NCBI GenBank assembly: GCA_047967505.1 | Contig: CM106539.1 | Origin: Dipteris shenzhenensis | Taxonomy: Eukaryota; Polypodiophyta; Polypodiopsida; Gleicheniales | DNA length: 64,000 nt | Reading direction: 5' to 3' (one strand) | In this document: one piece after another, positions 34,496 to 44,345 of the stretch | Position numbering within the stretch: the first letter of the stretch is position 1 | Layout: each line of letters opens with the position of its first letter | Program-made: the position numbers and the translations under genes | Notes under the pieces: model-generated | Databases searched by the model: none | What the model was told of the DNA's origin: nothing | The model's input: the letters and a program-made list of their open reading frames with translations, nothing else

Positions 34496-34503
34496 CCTCT
34501 AGT
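34496..34503. repeat. Target-site duplication, left (cctctagt)
   Basis: Perfect 8-bp match to 34751-34758; empty site visible in element A. Confidence 0.9.
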
Positions 34504-34750
34504 CTCAGGGGGGTCACTATGTATAAACCCTCTATATCACGTGCGTTCAAGGCCTATATTAAAAATCCCTTATCTGTAAATTTTTTCATTAATAAAATGT
34601 ACCCCTTTTCTATACAAATCTGTAAATTTTTTCCAAAAATATTTTAAATAATCCCTTATGTATATTTATTTTTGTAAATTTTAGGAATAAAAAATATCCT
34701 TCTGTCGAACTCACGTGATAGGGTTACATATGATGAGTGACACCCCCGAG
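34504..34750 (+). mobile_element. hAT-like MITE, copy 2 (247 bp, 8-bp TSD) inside element G
   Basis: Ends CTCAGGGGGGTCACT and, read inward from the right, CTCGGGGGTGTCACT: 13 of 15 match as terminal inverted repeats. Flanked by the perfect 8-bp direct repeat cctctagt (34496-34503, 34751-34758). Element A supplies the empty site: its GGCAATTATGCAT...AGTAGACAGGG runs without interruption (about 1960-2000, minus strand). The interior is AT-rich with no gene. Subterminal CACGTG-containing motifs (TCACGTGCGTTCAAGGC and CGAACTCACGTGATAGGGTT) form an imperfect inverted pair. Confidence 0.92.
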
Positions 34751-34758
34751 CCTCTAGT
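34751..34758. repeat. Target-site duplication, right (cctctagt)
   Basis: Perfect 8-bp match to 34496-34503. Confidence 0.9.
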
Positions 34759-34839
34759 AGACAGGGTGATGACAGAAATGAGCATTTGTTTATGGTGCAG
34801 CACATGACCAATTCCGTGACAAGAAGAAAGCAATGATGT

Positions 34840-36500
34840 GTGGTATGTTAACTCAGGTGCATCAAACCACATGACAGATCATGCAGAATGGGATCCAAGA
34901 TGCAAGGAAAATGGAAAGACTAGGATTTGTGGAGATTGGTGATGATACTACACATCCTATTGTGCATATTGGTAAAATTCCTTTGTCTATGTAGGATGGG
35001 AAAAAGGAATACCTATCTAATGTATTTCATGTCCCGAATATCACCAAGAACCTGATTTATGGTCAAATGGTTGAGCAGGGCTCGCAGGTTAGATTTAATC
35101 CTCATGGATGCTTTGTTGAGGATATGAAGAGTAAAGGTCGCTTGATAGCAAAAGGGAAGAAGAAGGGCAGGATGTTTATGTTGGATGCGGACATGCCTGA
35201 ATTGAGTGCAGCAATGTTTGCACGTGGGACCGATGTAGTTACAGATATTGATATCTGGCATAAACGCATTGGCCATGTTAATGTACAGTGACTTAAATTG
35301 ATGCAGGCCCAAAATATTGTTGCAAGATTGCCTAAGTTCAAGGTTGCAAAAATGCATAAGGTATGTGAAGCTTGTCAATTTGGAAAATAGGCAAGGAAAC
35401 CATTTCCTAGACATGTTCAAGAGAGTAAGAGGCCATTGGAATTGATCCACTCTGATGTGTGGACTACTAAAGCTGCATCTATTGGAGGCTATCATTATTT
35501 TGTCACTTTTATTGATGACTATAGCAGAAAAGTTTAGGTGTATTTTATGAAAAAGAAAAGTGAAGTGTTTGGGCATTTCAAAGCTGTTAAAGCTATGGTT
35601 GAGAAAGAAACAGGCTTGCAAATAAAATACCTAAGGTCAGATGGAGGGGGAGAGTACCTCTCAAATGAGTTTGCAAGGTTCCTGCAGGAGCATGGCATAA
35701 AGAAGCAATATTCATGCAGTCATACCCCACAGCAAAATGGACTTGCAAAAAGAAAAAATAGGCATATTGGAGAGGTAGCTTATGCCATGCTCAACAAAAA
35801 AGACCTGCCAGATTATTATTAGGTTGAAGCAGTTGCTAAAGCAATCTACATAATGATCAAGACTCCCACTGCATCAATACATGGCATAATGCCAGAGGAG
35901 AGGTATACTGGTAGGAAAGCAAATATTTCTCATTTGAAAGTTTTTATTGCATTGCCTATGTTCATGTGCCAGATTAGTTGAGATCCAAGTTGGATCCAAA
36001 AGCTAAGAAGTGCATCTTTATTGGTTATTCTCTACAGCAAAAAGGGTATAGATGCTATAACCCTTCTACTCATAAGTTTATAGTGAGTAGAGATGTTGTC
36101 TTTCATGAGATGAGTAGCTGGTATAAACCAATAAATGTGATTGATGATGTAGATGCACAAAATGGTAATGCTGCATAGAATTTACAACAACAATCACAAA
36201 ATATTAGTGGACCTATAATGTCCCCTAGCAATGGTTCACATACTTCACCATGGACAGGCATATTGAGATCAAGAGAATCTCCTCAAAGCAATGCAGATAG
36301 TGGTATGCAAGTAGCACGAAAGGGAAAAGTGAAAGTAGATCAGCCCATGGTTGATGTGAATGTAGGTCAGTCTTATGTAGATGGTGAATCTAGTGGCTCA
36401 GAACAGTAGAGCCTTGATGATGAGTTGGGTATTCCTTCTGTTGTTACATCTAGAGTAAGGAAGATGAGGGATATTTTGAGAGCACTAGTAGTGAGCCTAT
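34840..36500 (+). pseudogene. Protease-integrase region of element G, broken
   Basis: The protease motif reads WYVNSGASNHMTDH (Asp to Asn). GAG-pre-integrase: WHKRIGHVN, CEACQFGK, with CGA-to-TGA and CAG-to-TAG stops at about 35289 and 35387. Integrase: IHSDVW, FIDDYSRKV, stop for Trp at about 35535, LRSDGGGEYLSNEF, HTPQQNGLAKRKN (the catalytic Glu position is Lys here). Then a Trp-to-stop at about 35820, and VFIAL with a small deletion where A has IFGCIAYVH. Confidence 0.87.
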
Positions 36501-36501
36501 T

Positions 36502-38095
36502 TTGCACAGGTCTATCAGAGTTAAGTATCATGTGGATAGGCTGAAATATGATGGATTTATAGCCATTCACTATGCCTATATGGTCAAAGTGATACATGAA
36601 CCAGAACCCACTTCTTTTGAGCAAGCCATGGGAAAAGAAAAATGGGAGAAAGCCATGGACAAAGAAATGGATGCCTTGGAAGCAAATGCTACATGGGAAT
36701 TGGTGCCTTTGCCTAAAGACAAGAATGCAATTGGTTGCAAGTGGGTCTAAAGGTGAAGCATAATGCAGATGGTCCTGTGAGTAGATACAAGGCAAGATTA
36801 GTTGTCAAGGGGTATGCACAGACATATGGCATTGATTATGAAGAAACATTCAATCCGATTGCAAGGATGGCAACTGTAAGAGCAGTCATTGCTATGGTTG
36901 CATCAAAGGGATGGTCTTTACATCAGATGGATGTAAAGAATGCATTCTTGCATGGTGATTTGCAAGAAGAGGTCTATATGGAGCAGCCACCAGGTTATGT
37001 GCATGCTGTTATCCTGAGTTTGTTTGTAGGTTGAAGAAAGCCTTGTTTGGCTTGAAGCAAGCACCCAAAAATGGTCTGACAAGATAGGACAGTATCTTGT
37101 CACTATTGGCTTTCAGATTTCCACAGCAGATTTCTCACTTTATGTGAGAAAAGTATTATGCTACTTGTCATTTATGTTGATGATTTGATCATCACAGGTG
37201 ATAGTGATGAAGATATCCTTCATGTGAAAATGCTATTGAAGCAGAAGTTTGAGATGAAGGATTTGGGAGAGCTGTGTTACTTCTTGGGCATTGAGGTGAT
37301 TAGATCCACAAGTGGGATATGGCTCTTATAGAGGCAGTATGGATTGGACATGCTGTCCAAATATGGAATGACAGGCTGTAAGCATATTTCAGTTCCTTTG
37401 GAGAAAAATGTGAAGTTGAGCGCAGATGCAGGTGAGCTTCTAGAAGACCCTACTATGTACAGATGCATAGTAGGAAGTTTGATTTATATGACTATTACCA
37501 GGCCAGATTTGAGCTATGTTGTTGGGTTGGTAAGTCAGTTTATGCAGGCTCCAAGGAAACCGCATTTGGATGTGGCTAGACGCATACTGATGTATGTGAA
37601 GTCCACATTGTAGTATGGAATATTGAATGAGACTGGGGTTTAGATATAGTTGCATGGATACACTGATGTTGATTGGGCTGGTAGTATTTTTTATAGACAA
37701 TCTACCAGTGGACATGTGTTCTCTTTTGGGAGTGCTGTAGTTACTTGAAGCAGCAAGAAATAGCCTACAGTTGCCTTGTCGAGCACAGAGGCTGAGTATA
37801 GGGGTGTAGCAATGGCTGCATGTGAGGTAGCTTGGCTCCATAAGCTACTTTATGATATGCATTAGTCTACAGATGGGCCAGTTGTCATTTATTGTGACAA
37901 CATGAGCAATATACACTTGGCAAATAACCCAGTCTATCATGCTAGAACAAATCACATTGAGGTGCATTATCACTATGTGCGAGAGAAGGTTCTAGTAGGT
38001 TTTATTGATTTGGTTTATGTCACCATAGAGGATCAAGTAGCTGACATTATTAGGTGCAGAGAAGCTACGCAAGTTTAGAGACCTACTTGGTGTGC
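36502..38095 (+). pseudogene. RT and RNase H of element G, broken
   Basis: [45 protein letters not shown], a small deletion, then [46 protein letters not shown] and the catalytic VIYVDDLIITGD (about 37165-37200) in a shifted frame. Connection: GSLIYMTITRPDLSYVVGLVSQFM. RNase H follows with stops for Gln and Trp (about 37613, 37747, 37767, 37863). Confidence 0.88.
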
Positions 38096-38123
38096 AAGAA
38101 TTGGGACTGAGCTTGAGGGGGAG

Positions 38124-38375
38124 TGTTGAAATATCGAGCTCCACTCATGATATGCCAGGGTGACCATTGTGCATTTATGTCACCGACTTGTTAGCTGCAA
38201 ATGTGGTTGGTACATTGCCCATGAATAGTAGCTGGATGACAGCTATCTTTATGTACTCTAATTAGTGGCTCAGTTAGTATGCCACCTAGGTTAGCTGAGT
38301 TTGGTTTGAGACCCACATATAGGGTTCATCTACTCCTTTTGTACTTAGAGAGAGTTTTTTTGGCTTTCACAACTA
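38124..38375 (+). repeat. 3' LTR of element G, truncated
   Basis: Starts TGTTGAAATATCGAGC after polypurine tract GAGGGGGAG. Only 252 of about 352 bp remain; the last LTR bases TTTCACAACTA are fused to inverted element H. Confidence 0.92.
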
Positions 38376-38702
38376 GCCAATAGCATATCATCCACATATA
38401 GTGCCAGAAGTATCCGGCTATTATCCTTAGTCCTTTTAGTGTAGAGGCAGTGATCAATTTCACTCCTTCTAAAACCATGGGATCGAATGAAAGCATCAAA
38501 CTTATGATACCATTCTCTAGGTGCTTGCTTAAGACCATAGAGACTCTTCTTCAGCTTGCAAACTAAATGCTCTTTGCCTTTTTCTTCAAAGCCTTCCGGC
38601 TGCACCATGTAAATTTCCTCATGTAGATCCCCATGCAAGAAAGCTGTCTTGATATCCATCTGCATAAGCTCCATATCCTTTGCTGCCACTAGGCCAAGCA
38701 TG
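38376..38702 (-). pseudogene. RT palm of fragment H
   Basis: Continues RT after the Mutator-like insertion: LVAAKDMELMQMDIKTAFLHGDLHEEIYMVQPEGFEEKGKEHLVCKLKKSLYGLKQ..., in shorter pieces DIKTAFLHGDL, YGLKQAPREWYHKFD and LALYVDDMLLAS. The RT catalytic YVDDM is intact; the sequence then stops at the junction. Confidence 0.9.
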
Positions 38703-39836
38703 GGGGGTTTCCATTTTTCGAGCGAAAACCCCCGAGCGACGAGCAGACAAAGGGTGGGAGGGGTCAAAATATATAAGCTCAAGTCATTTTTGGGAAGCAC
38801 AAAATTCCAAATTATTTCAAGGAATATGTAAGTAAATATGAAACAGATATAGATATAAATATACTTTTATATAATATACATATATAATGTCCAAATGGTG
38901 ACTTATTTTATGACTTTCAAATATCCTTTTTTTTCCTTTCACCTTTGGTAGAATCATAAAATTTTGAGCAAATATCCTCTTTACAACTCCTCAGGATGAG
39001 CTAAGAAGAATATATAACATCTTTCTAATAGACCCTCTAAGTGTATTATGCTAGAGGAATATGGTTTGAAGAGCTTGCCCCAACACTATTCCGCCGGCGG
39101 AATACCCTTGGAGAGCCTACAAAGAATGGGTCATAACTTTTGCTCCTTAGCTCAGATTGAGGAGCTGTAAAAAGGAAAAATATTCAAAATTTCATGATTT
39201 ATGCAATGTAGGCTTAAAATTATAATTTTAATAGGTATAGAAGAGATAAATTCGAAATTTCAAGATGTATATGAGAGTTACAACTTTTTACTAATTCATA
39301 TTATGGTAGGAAGGAGTTCAGTAGGGACCACATTTCCTTAAAAGTACTTAGGTTTGGAGAATTGGGAATATTTTGAAAATACCTCCCTTGCCTTCCCATA
39401 TTTGATAATGTATTAGAGATTAATTTATGATCGATAATAATGGCTTTAATTATGAGATTTTCAATATCCTTTTCCTACTCATCCAAGGAATATGGTATAC
39501 ATTGTTACATGAGAGCTTCTCAATACTTCAAATATTGGATTGCTAAAGCTAACGGAAACCCTTTTAAATCAATTGAATTACCATAATCCTTAAAAGAGAG
39601 TATGGGAGGGAGGGATTAATAGGAGTTTCTAAAGTGTTCACTATTTGTTCATATATAGATGATGTTCTCTAAAATGAGGGTTTTAATGATAAATAAGTAA
39701 GTATATGGTTCCATAAATGAGAAATTAAGAAAGAATTGTATATTCCTTTGAGAAATATACTAGCATGGTTGGTGTCAAACATGGTTGCTCAGACTTTTCT
39801 ACTCATAGGTTTTTGCTCGAAAAATATGCACATCCG
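38703..39836. mobile_element. Mutator-like non-autonomous DNA transposon (9-bp TSD) inside fragment H
   Basis: 1134 bp flanked by the perfect 9-bp direct repeat ccaagcatg (38694-38702 and 39837-39845). Elements C and E carry the uninterrupted site at the same codon. Terminal inverted repeats of about 35 bp share the core TTTTTCGAGC(G/A)AAAACC near both ends. The interior is AT-rich with no transposase frame. A 9-bp TSD with longer TIRs fits Mutator-like elements (established for MULEs); superfamily is inference. Confidence 0.85.
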
Positions 39837-41436
39837 CCAAGCATGCATCTAAGTGTGGTCATCTTCACAACTAGAGAGAATACCTCATCAAAGTCCACAC
39901 CCTTCTCTTGCTTGAACCCTTTAGCAACCAAACAGGCCTTGTACCTAGGCACATCATCACCTGTGACCTTCATCTTGTAGACCCATTTACATGGCAATGC
40001 TTTCTTTCCATGTGGCAAAGAAACCAAGTCCCAAGTCTTAATCTTCATAAGTGAACTCATCTTTGATTGCATAGCATACTCCCACTTGCATTGATCCTCA
40101 TGCATCATAGCCTCTTTGTAGCAAGAAGGCTCCCTGCAATCAGTAAGCATCACATAGTCTAACCCTAGAACAAACCTATCAGGTGGTCTAGACACTCTAG
40201 ATGATCTTCTCAAGGGCATTTTAGCTTGCTATCCCACTTGCATATCAGCCACATTTGGCTCATCATTTCCACCAATAGATGATCCATCATCTACCCTTGA
40301 TTGTATACCTGTGGGAGTACTTGGTGGTACCATTTCTTGCACATTTGGTGCATGGATAGCTTGCTGTCTATCAACATATGTAGGTGGATTCACATCCTGG
40401 AAAGTGATTCTCCTCATTTCCACATCCCTCATGGGTGCCTTATGCATCTTTTTCTCATTGAAGGCTACATCATGGATGCGTATGATCTTCTTTGCTTCTA
40501 AATCTTTTAGACAATAGCCCATCTCTCCACTTTCACCATAACCTAGAAAGATGCATTTCCTAGACTTAGGATCTAGCTTCTTTCGAAGCTCTCTTGGCTT
40601 ATGTGCATATGCCTCACACCTAAATATACGCAAATGAGAGTAAGAGGGCTTCTTGCCACTCCATGCTCTTCAGGAATACCACCATCCAAACTCTTACTAG
40701 GTGATCTATTGATCACGTGCACTGCAATCTTCATTGCCTTAGCCCAAAAACCACAAGAAAGACTTGCATTGGAAAGCATGCATTGCAACCTTTCTTGAAT
40801 GGTACGGTTCATCTTTTCTGCAACTGGATTTTTCTTTGGAGTACAAGGGGATGTGAGCTCCCTCTTATAATCCCACGTGTATCACAAAAATGCTAAAAGT
40901 CATGAGAGAGATACTATCCACATTGTCAGTCCATAGGCGTTTAAGCATTCTACCTTACTATTCTCAACCAAGGCCTACCATTTTTGAAATACCTAGAACA
41001 CATCACTCTTCCGAGCTATAGCATAAGCCCACACTTTCCTAGTTACATCATCAATGAATGTCACATAGTATTTAGCCCCGCCTAATGACCGTGTAGGCAT
41101 GGGACCACATATGTCTGAATGCACCAAATCAAGCTTTTCAAACTCTTTCTTTCCCCTTATTTTATGGGCTGATTTAGTCTACTTCCCATAGAGACAGTGA
41201 TCACAAAATTCAAAATCAGAGAAACTCAAATGCAGTACATAACCCAAATAACATAAGAGTTTCATCCCATTTTGGCTCATATGGCCCAACCAACAATGCC
41301 ATAAAGAAGTGCATGGTTGCTCGGTTATTGCAATAACACCCCTAATACATGTAAGGGATACAAAGTCCCACACTTGGCACCCCTGGCCAAAATCATAGAG
41401 CCCTTTTGAATTTTCCAACTCCTAGAGCCAAATCTG
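39837..41436 (-). pseudogene. Integrase to early RT of fragment H
   Basis: Minus-strand pieces: SLWHCWLGHMSQNGMKLLC (about 41300), integrase core with the VF-stop-VF segment (about 41005) as in element C, then TPKKNPVAEKMNRT retaining the catalytic Glu (about 40830), SLSCGFWAKAMKIAVHVINRSPSKS, IFRCEAYAH, and linker. RT begins KTWDLVSLPHGKKALPCKWVYKMKVTGDDVPRYKACLVAKGF (39803-40219). Several stops and frameshifts. Confidence 0.88.
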
Positions 41437-43029
41437 CTTACTTCTCTTGTCTCTGCAAACCCCCCCAATTAATCTCTATCCTAATTTATCCCTAGTCAAA
41501 GCTATTCCCCTTGTTAATATATGTATATATGTGTATATTTATATTTTATATTAATCTCTCGCTCTCTCTCTCTCCCCTCCTCCCTCCTTGCCTCGCTCTC
41601 TCTCTCTCTCCCCCCCCCCTCTTCCTGTCTTTCCCCTCAAAAATCAACTCCTTACTTATCTCTTTTATTTTTTCCTAATAAAACCAATTTTTTTCTCTAA
41701 TCTTTCTTATTTTATTGCTATCATAAAAAATGTTAAATTTTATTCCCCTCTTTTTTGATTTTTTCTTTAAATTTATTTCCTTTTTTATTAAGCTCCTCCC
41801 CCCTTTTTTTCTTTTTTTTCATTATTGTTGTTCCTTTTTATGACCTATTCTACTTTCTATAAATGTTTATCTACTGGTTCATATTTCGAGGTTTTTTTTA
41901 GTAAAATTCTCATAATTTAACCTTCTATTTTTCTTTCTTTTTTATCTAAGCCTATTAGAGTAGTCTATATTTTTCTAAATGCTTTTAGTGGTCAATTTGT
42001 TTCTTTTAAAATAGTCTATTAAGGAAAAAATTATTACACTATAGAAAGATAAATTTTTTTCTAAATGCGCTAAAACTAAATTAAACTAACTAAACATATA
42101 AACTAAAACCTCTACTAAATCACTCCCTAACTGATGCGATAACCTAACTCCCCTCTCCCTAACTGACTCCCTTCCCCTGACTTCAAAGCCTATTTATACT
42201 ACGTAAGCTTACCTAGTCCCATTGCCCTAACCTACGCAGTAGTCTAACTCCCCTCTCCCTAACTATTTGAACCGACCCCCCCCAACTTCATACTCCTAGA
42301 CTATTTAAGTAGCCTTAGCTATGCCTAGTCTTACTATGCCTCATGCCTCCTTGCCTCCCTATTCGCTATATACAACCTCGTGTAGACTGTGAGCAGCAGA
42401 CTAGTGAGCTGCAAATCCTCCCATGCGATTTTCTAGAGGCTTGTACTCGTTGGCCCTTGTGTTGTGGCACTGCATAGTAGCCCTCACACCTTGCCTTGAT
42501 TATGTCCAATATTTTATATCTACCTCTGTATAGCACTACATGTCCCTTAAACAATTTACTCTTAAAGCATATGGTTACATCCCCAATTTTCTCAGTTGTT
42601 TTCCTAATTAATTTTGCTTAAATGTTTTCTTTAACATCTTTTAGATTTATGTTTTCTTTGTTTTGGATATGCATATTTATATAGGTGCCCTAATATTTAT
42701 TTTTGAAAGTTCCTTTTTACCTTGCTTGTTAATAGTTAACATATAGTAATTTTTGACATTAATATTCTCTCTCTTTACGTCTCCCTCTTTCTATAAAAGG
42801 TATGAATCTATACGCTTCCATGGTAATGCCTACACTGTTAGTTAATAATAAAGGTTCTTCTTTCCATCACTCCTAATCCAAATGAATGTGATATTGTTCA
42901 GGCTCTAAAAAACTTGGCATATTAAAATGCACTCTGAATTCTGGTTTGGGAATTAACAATGGTCTTTATTTCTTCACTATAAATTTTTGTACCCCCTTAA
43001 GGCATTTTCATCGTTTCCTTGTCTTTACT
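41437..43029. other. Non-genic AT- and pyrimidine-rich DNA
   Basis: No coding frame is supported. (CT)n runs at 41556-41615. An imperfect duplication at 42110-42270 shares CTAACTCCCCTCTCCCTAACT. Otherwise T-rich unique sequence. Confidence 0.5.
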
Positions 43030-43745
43030 GTAAGAAAACAATACAACGTCTATGCTCAATAGATAATAGGATCTTGTACACAAGAGAGAAAAGTAGATAG
43101 TATGGAGAATTAAAGATTTGATTACTGTAAAACTGATACAATAGATGGCGCTGCCTCCTAGCCATGCACTCCTGTGAAAGAAGCTTCGATGGTGAGCTAG
43201 AAACAGTAGAGGATGGAGGTTGGATGCTAAGGAATCAGGGTTGCTGTAGCCAATGATGAAAGGGCTTCACAGGCTTGCTCTTATATAGCCACCAGTCGTA
43301 GTCAATTAGACCCAATTGGGTGACTGACCTAGTCCGCCCAAAACGGTCGACTGGGGGTAGGCCACCAACCACACGATAGAACCGATGCGCAAAATAGAGC
43401 AACTAATCTACGGTCTCTGCTGTTCAAGGCCCATAGCCATTCGAGATCATTTGGGGCTCTAAACAAGCCCCGCAACCTGAGAGTGGGCTACCCCAGGAAA
43501 TGCGCCATCTACCCTTAGTGCAGTCAGTCATGGGATGCCTTCCCGCACTTGCATGTAGCCTAGTTGGCAGTGTGCCAACTCCGTCCAGCCATCAGGCCAC
43601 ACATGGCCCCCATCTGGTGTCCAAACCAGGACCTACCGGATAATCGAGCTACTCAAATTCCTTCTCCTCATATGGGGGGCTTACAAGTAGAGTTATCTAG
43701 TTCTCACATAGTTACACAAGAGTGGAGCATTGATATCTAACACCC
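43030..43745 (-). repeat. Probable 3' LTR of copia fragment I
   Basis: On the minus strand the RNase H frame is followed by polypurine tract GAGGGGGGG and then TGTTAGATATCAATGCTC at 43745, a good 3' LTR start. The far end near 43030 (TGTAAGAAAAC on the plus strand, so ...TTACA) is a guess; no second LTR is available. Confidence 0.55.
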
Positions 43746-44345
43746 CCCCTCAATGTTCACCCGCAAGTGAACTTACTTTTTCGGTCCAATGCCAAGTCGA
43801 TGAAGATGCCTCTCCAGCAAGTCTCTTCCAAGAGCCTTCATGAAGATGTCCGCAGCATTGTCTATAGTCAGACAGTACATGAAGTCGACCACTCCATCCA
43901 TGATGAGCTCATGTACAAAGTGATATTGAATCTCAATGTGTTTTGTGCGAGCGTGGAATACATGGTTCTTTGCAATCGCCATGCAACTCTAATTGTCACA
44001 TGATAACTACGTAGGCTTGTTCTACACTGCACCCATGTCCCCTAAAATCCTCCTCAACCACACTGCCTTGCAAGAAGCAAAGCATGCTAATTTGTACTCA
44101 GCCTCGGTAGAAGAAAGAGCAACTATAGGTTGCTTCTTGCTAACCCATGACACAGCTCCACGTCTCCTGCCCATCCGAGTCACAGAATCCGGTCAAGATG
44201 TTGCCCTTGGTATAGGTGATGCCATAATCAAGTGTGCCTTTGATGTATTTCAGCACCCGCATCCCTGCCCTCCAATGGTTCTCTCGGGGCTTATTGGAAA
44301 ACCTGCTTAGTACACCAATCGCAAAGCTGATGTCCGACCGTGTGT
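43746..44345 (-). pseudogene. RT end and RNase H of copia fragment I, truncated at satellite
   Basis: The minus strand starts abruptly at 44345 with TRSDISFAIGVLSRFSNKPRENHW (RT connection) and YIKGTLDYGITYTKG. It then runs through a damaged RNase H to KNHVFHARTKHIEIQYHFVHELI and DIFMKALGRDLLERHLHRLGI. It is a different copia family from the others here. Everything upstream is replaced by the satellite array. Confidence 0.82.

Larger units (their letters stand above)
32674..38375 (+). mobile_element. Ty1/copia element G, 3' LTR truncated
   Basis: Same family as element A. Order: 5' LTR 32674-33031, primer-binding site 33032-33043, leader, gag, MITE insertion, protease, integrase, RT, RNase H, polypurine tract 38115-38123 and partial 3' LTR. 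The 3' LTR stops at 38375, joined to inverted fragment H without a target duplication. Many stops are present, most at former CAG or TGG codons. Confidence 0.93.
38376..41436 (-). mobile_element. Copia fragment H (C/E family), truncated at both ends
   Basis: The minus strand covers the polyprotein from the segment after protease (SWKIQKGS equivalent, 41436) to the RT catalytic box (38376), homologous to about 53140-55047 of element E. No LTRs remain. The left junction joins the LTR of element G with a shared CTA. It contains a 1.13-kb Mutator-like insertion (38703-39836). Confidence 0.9.
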
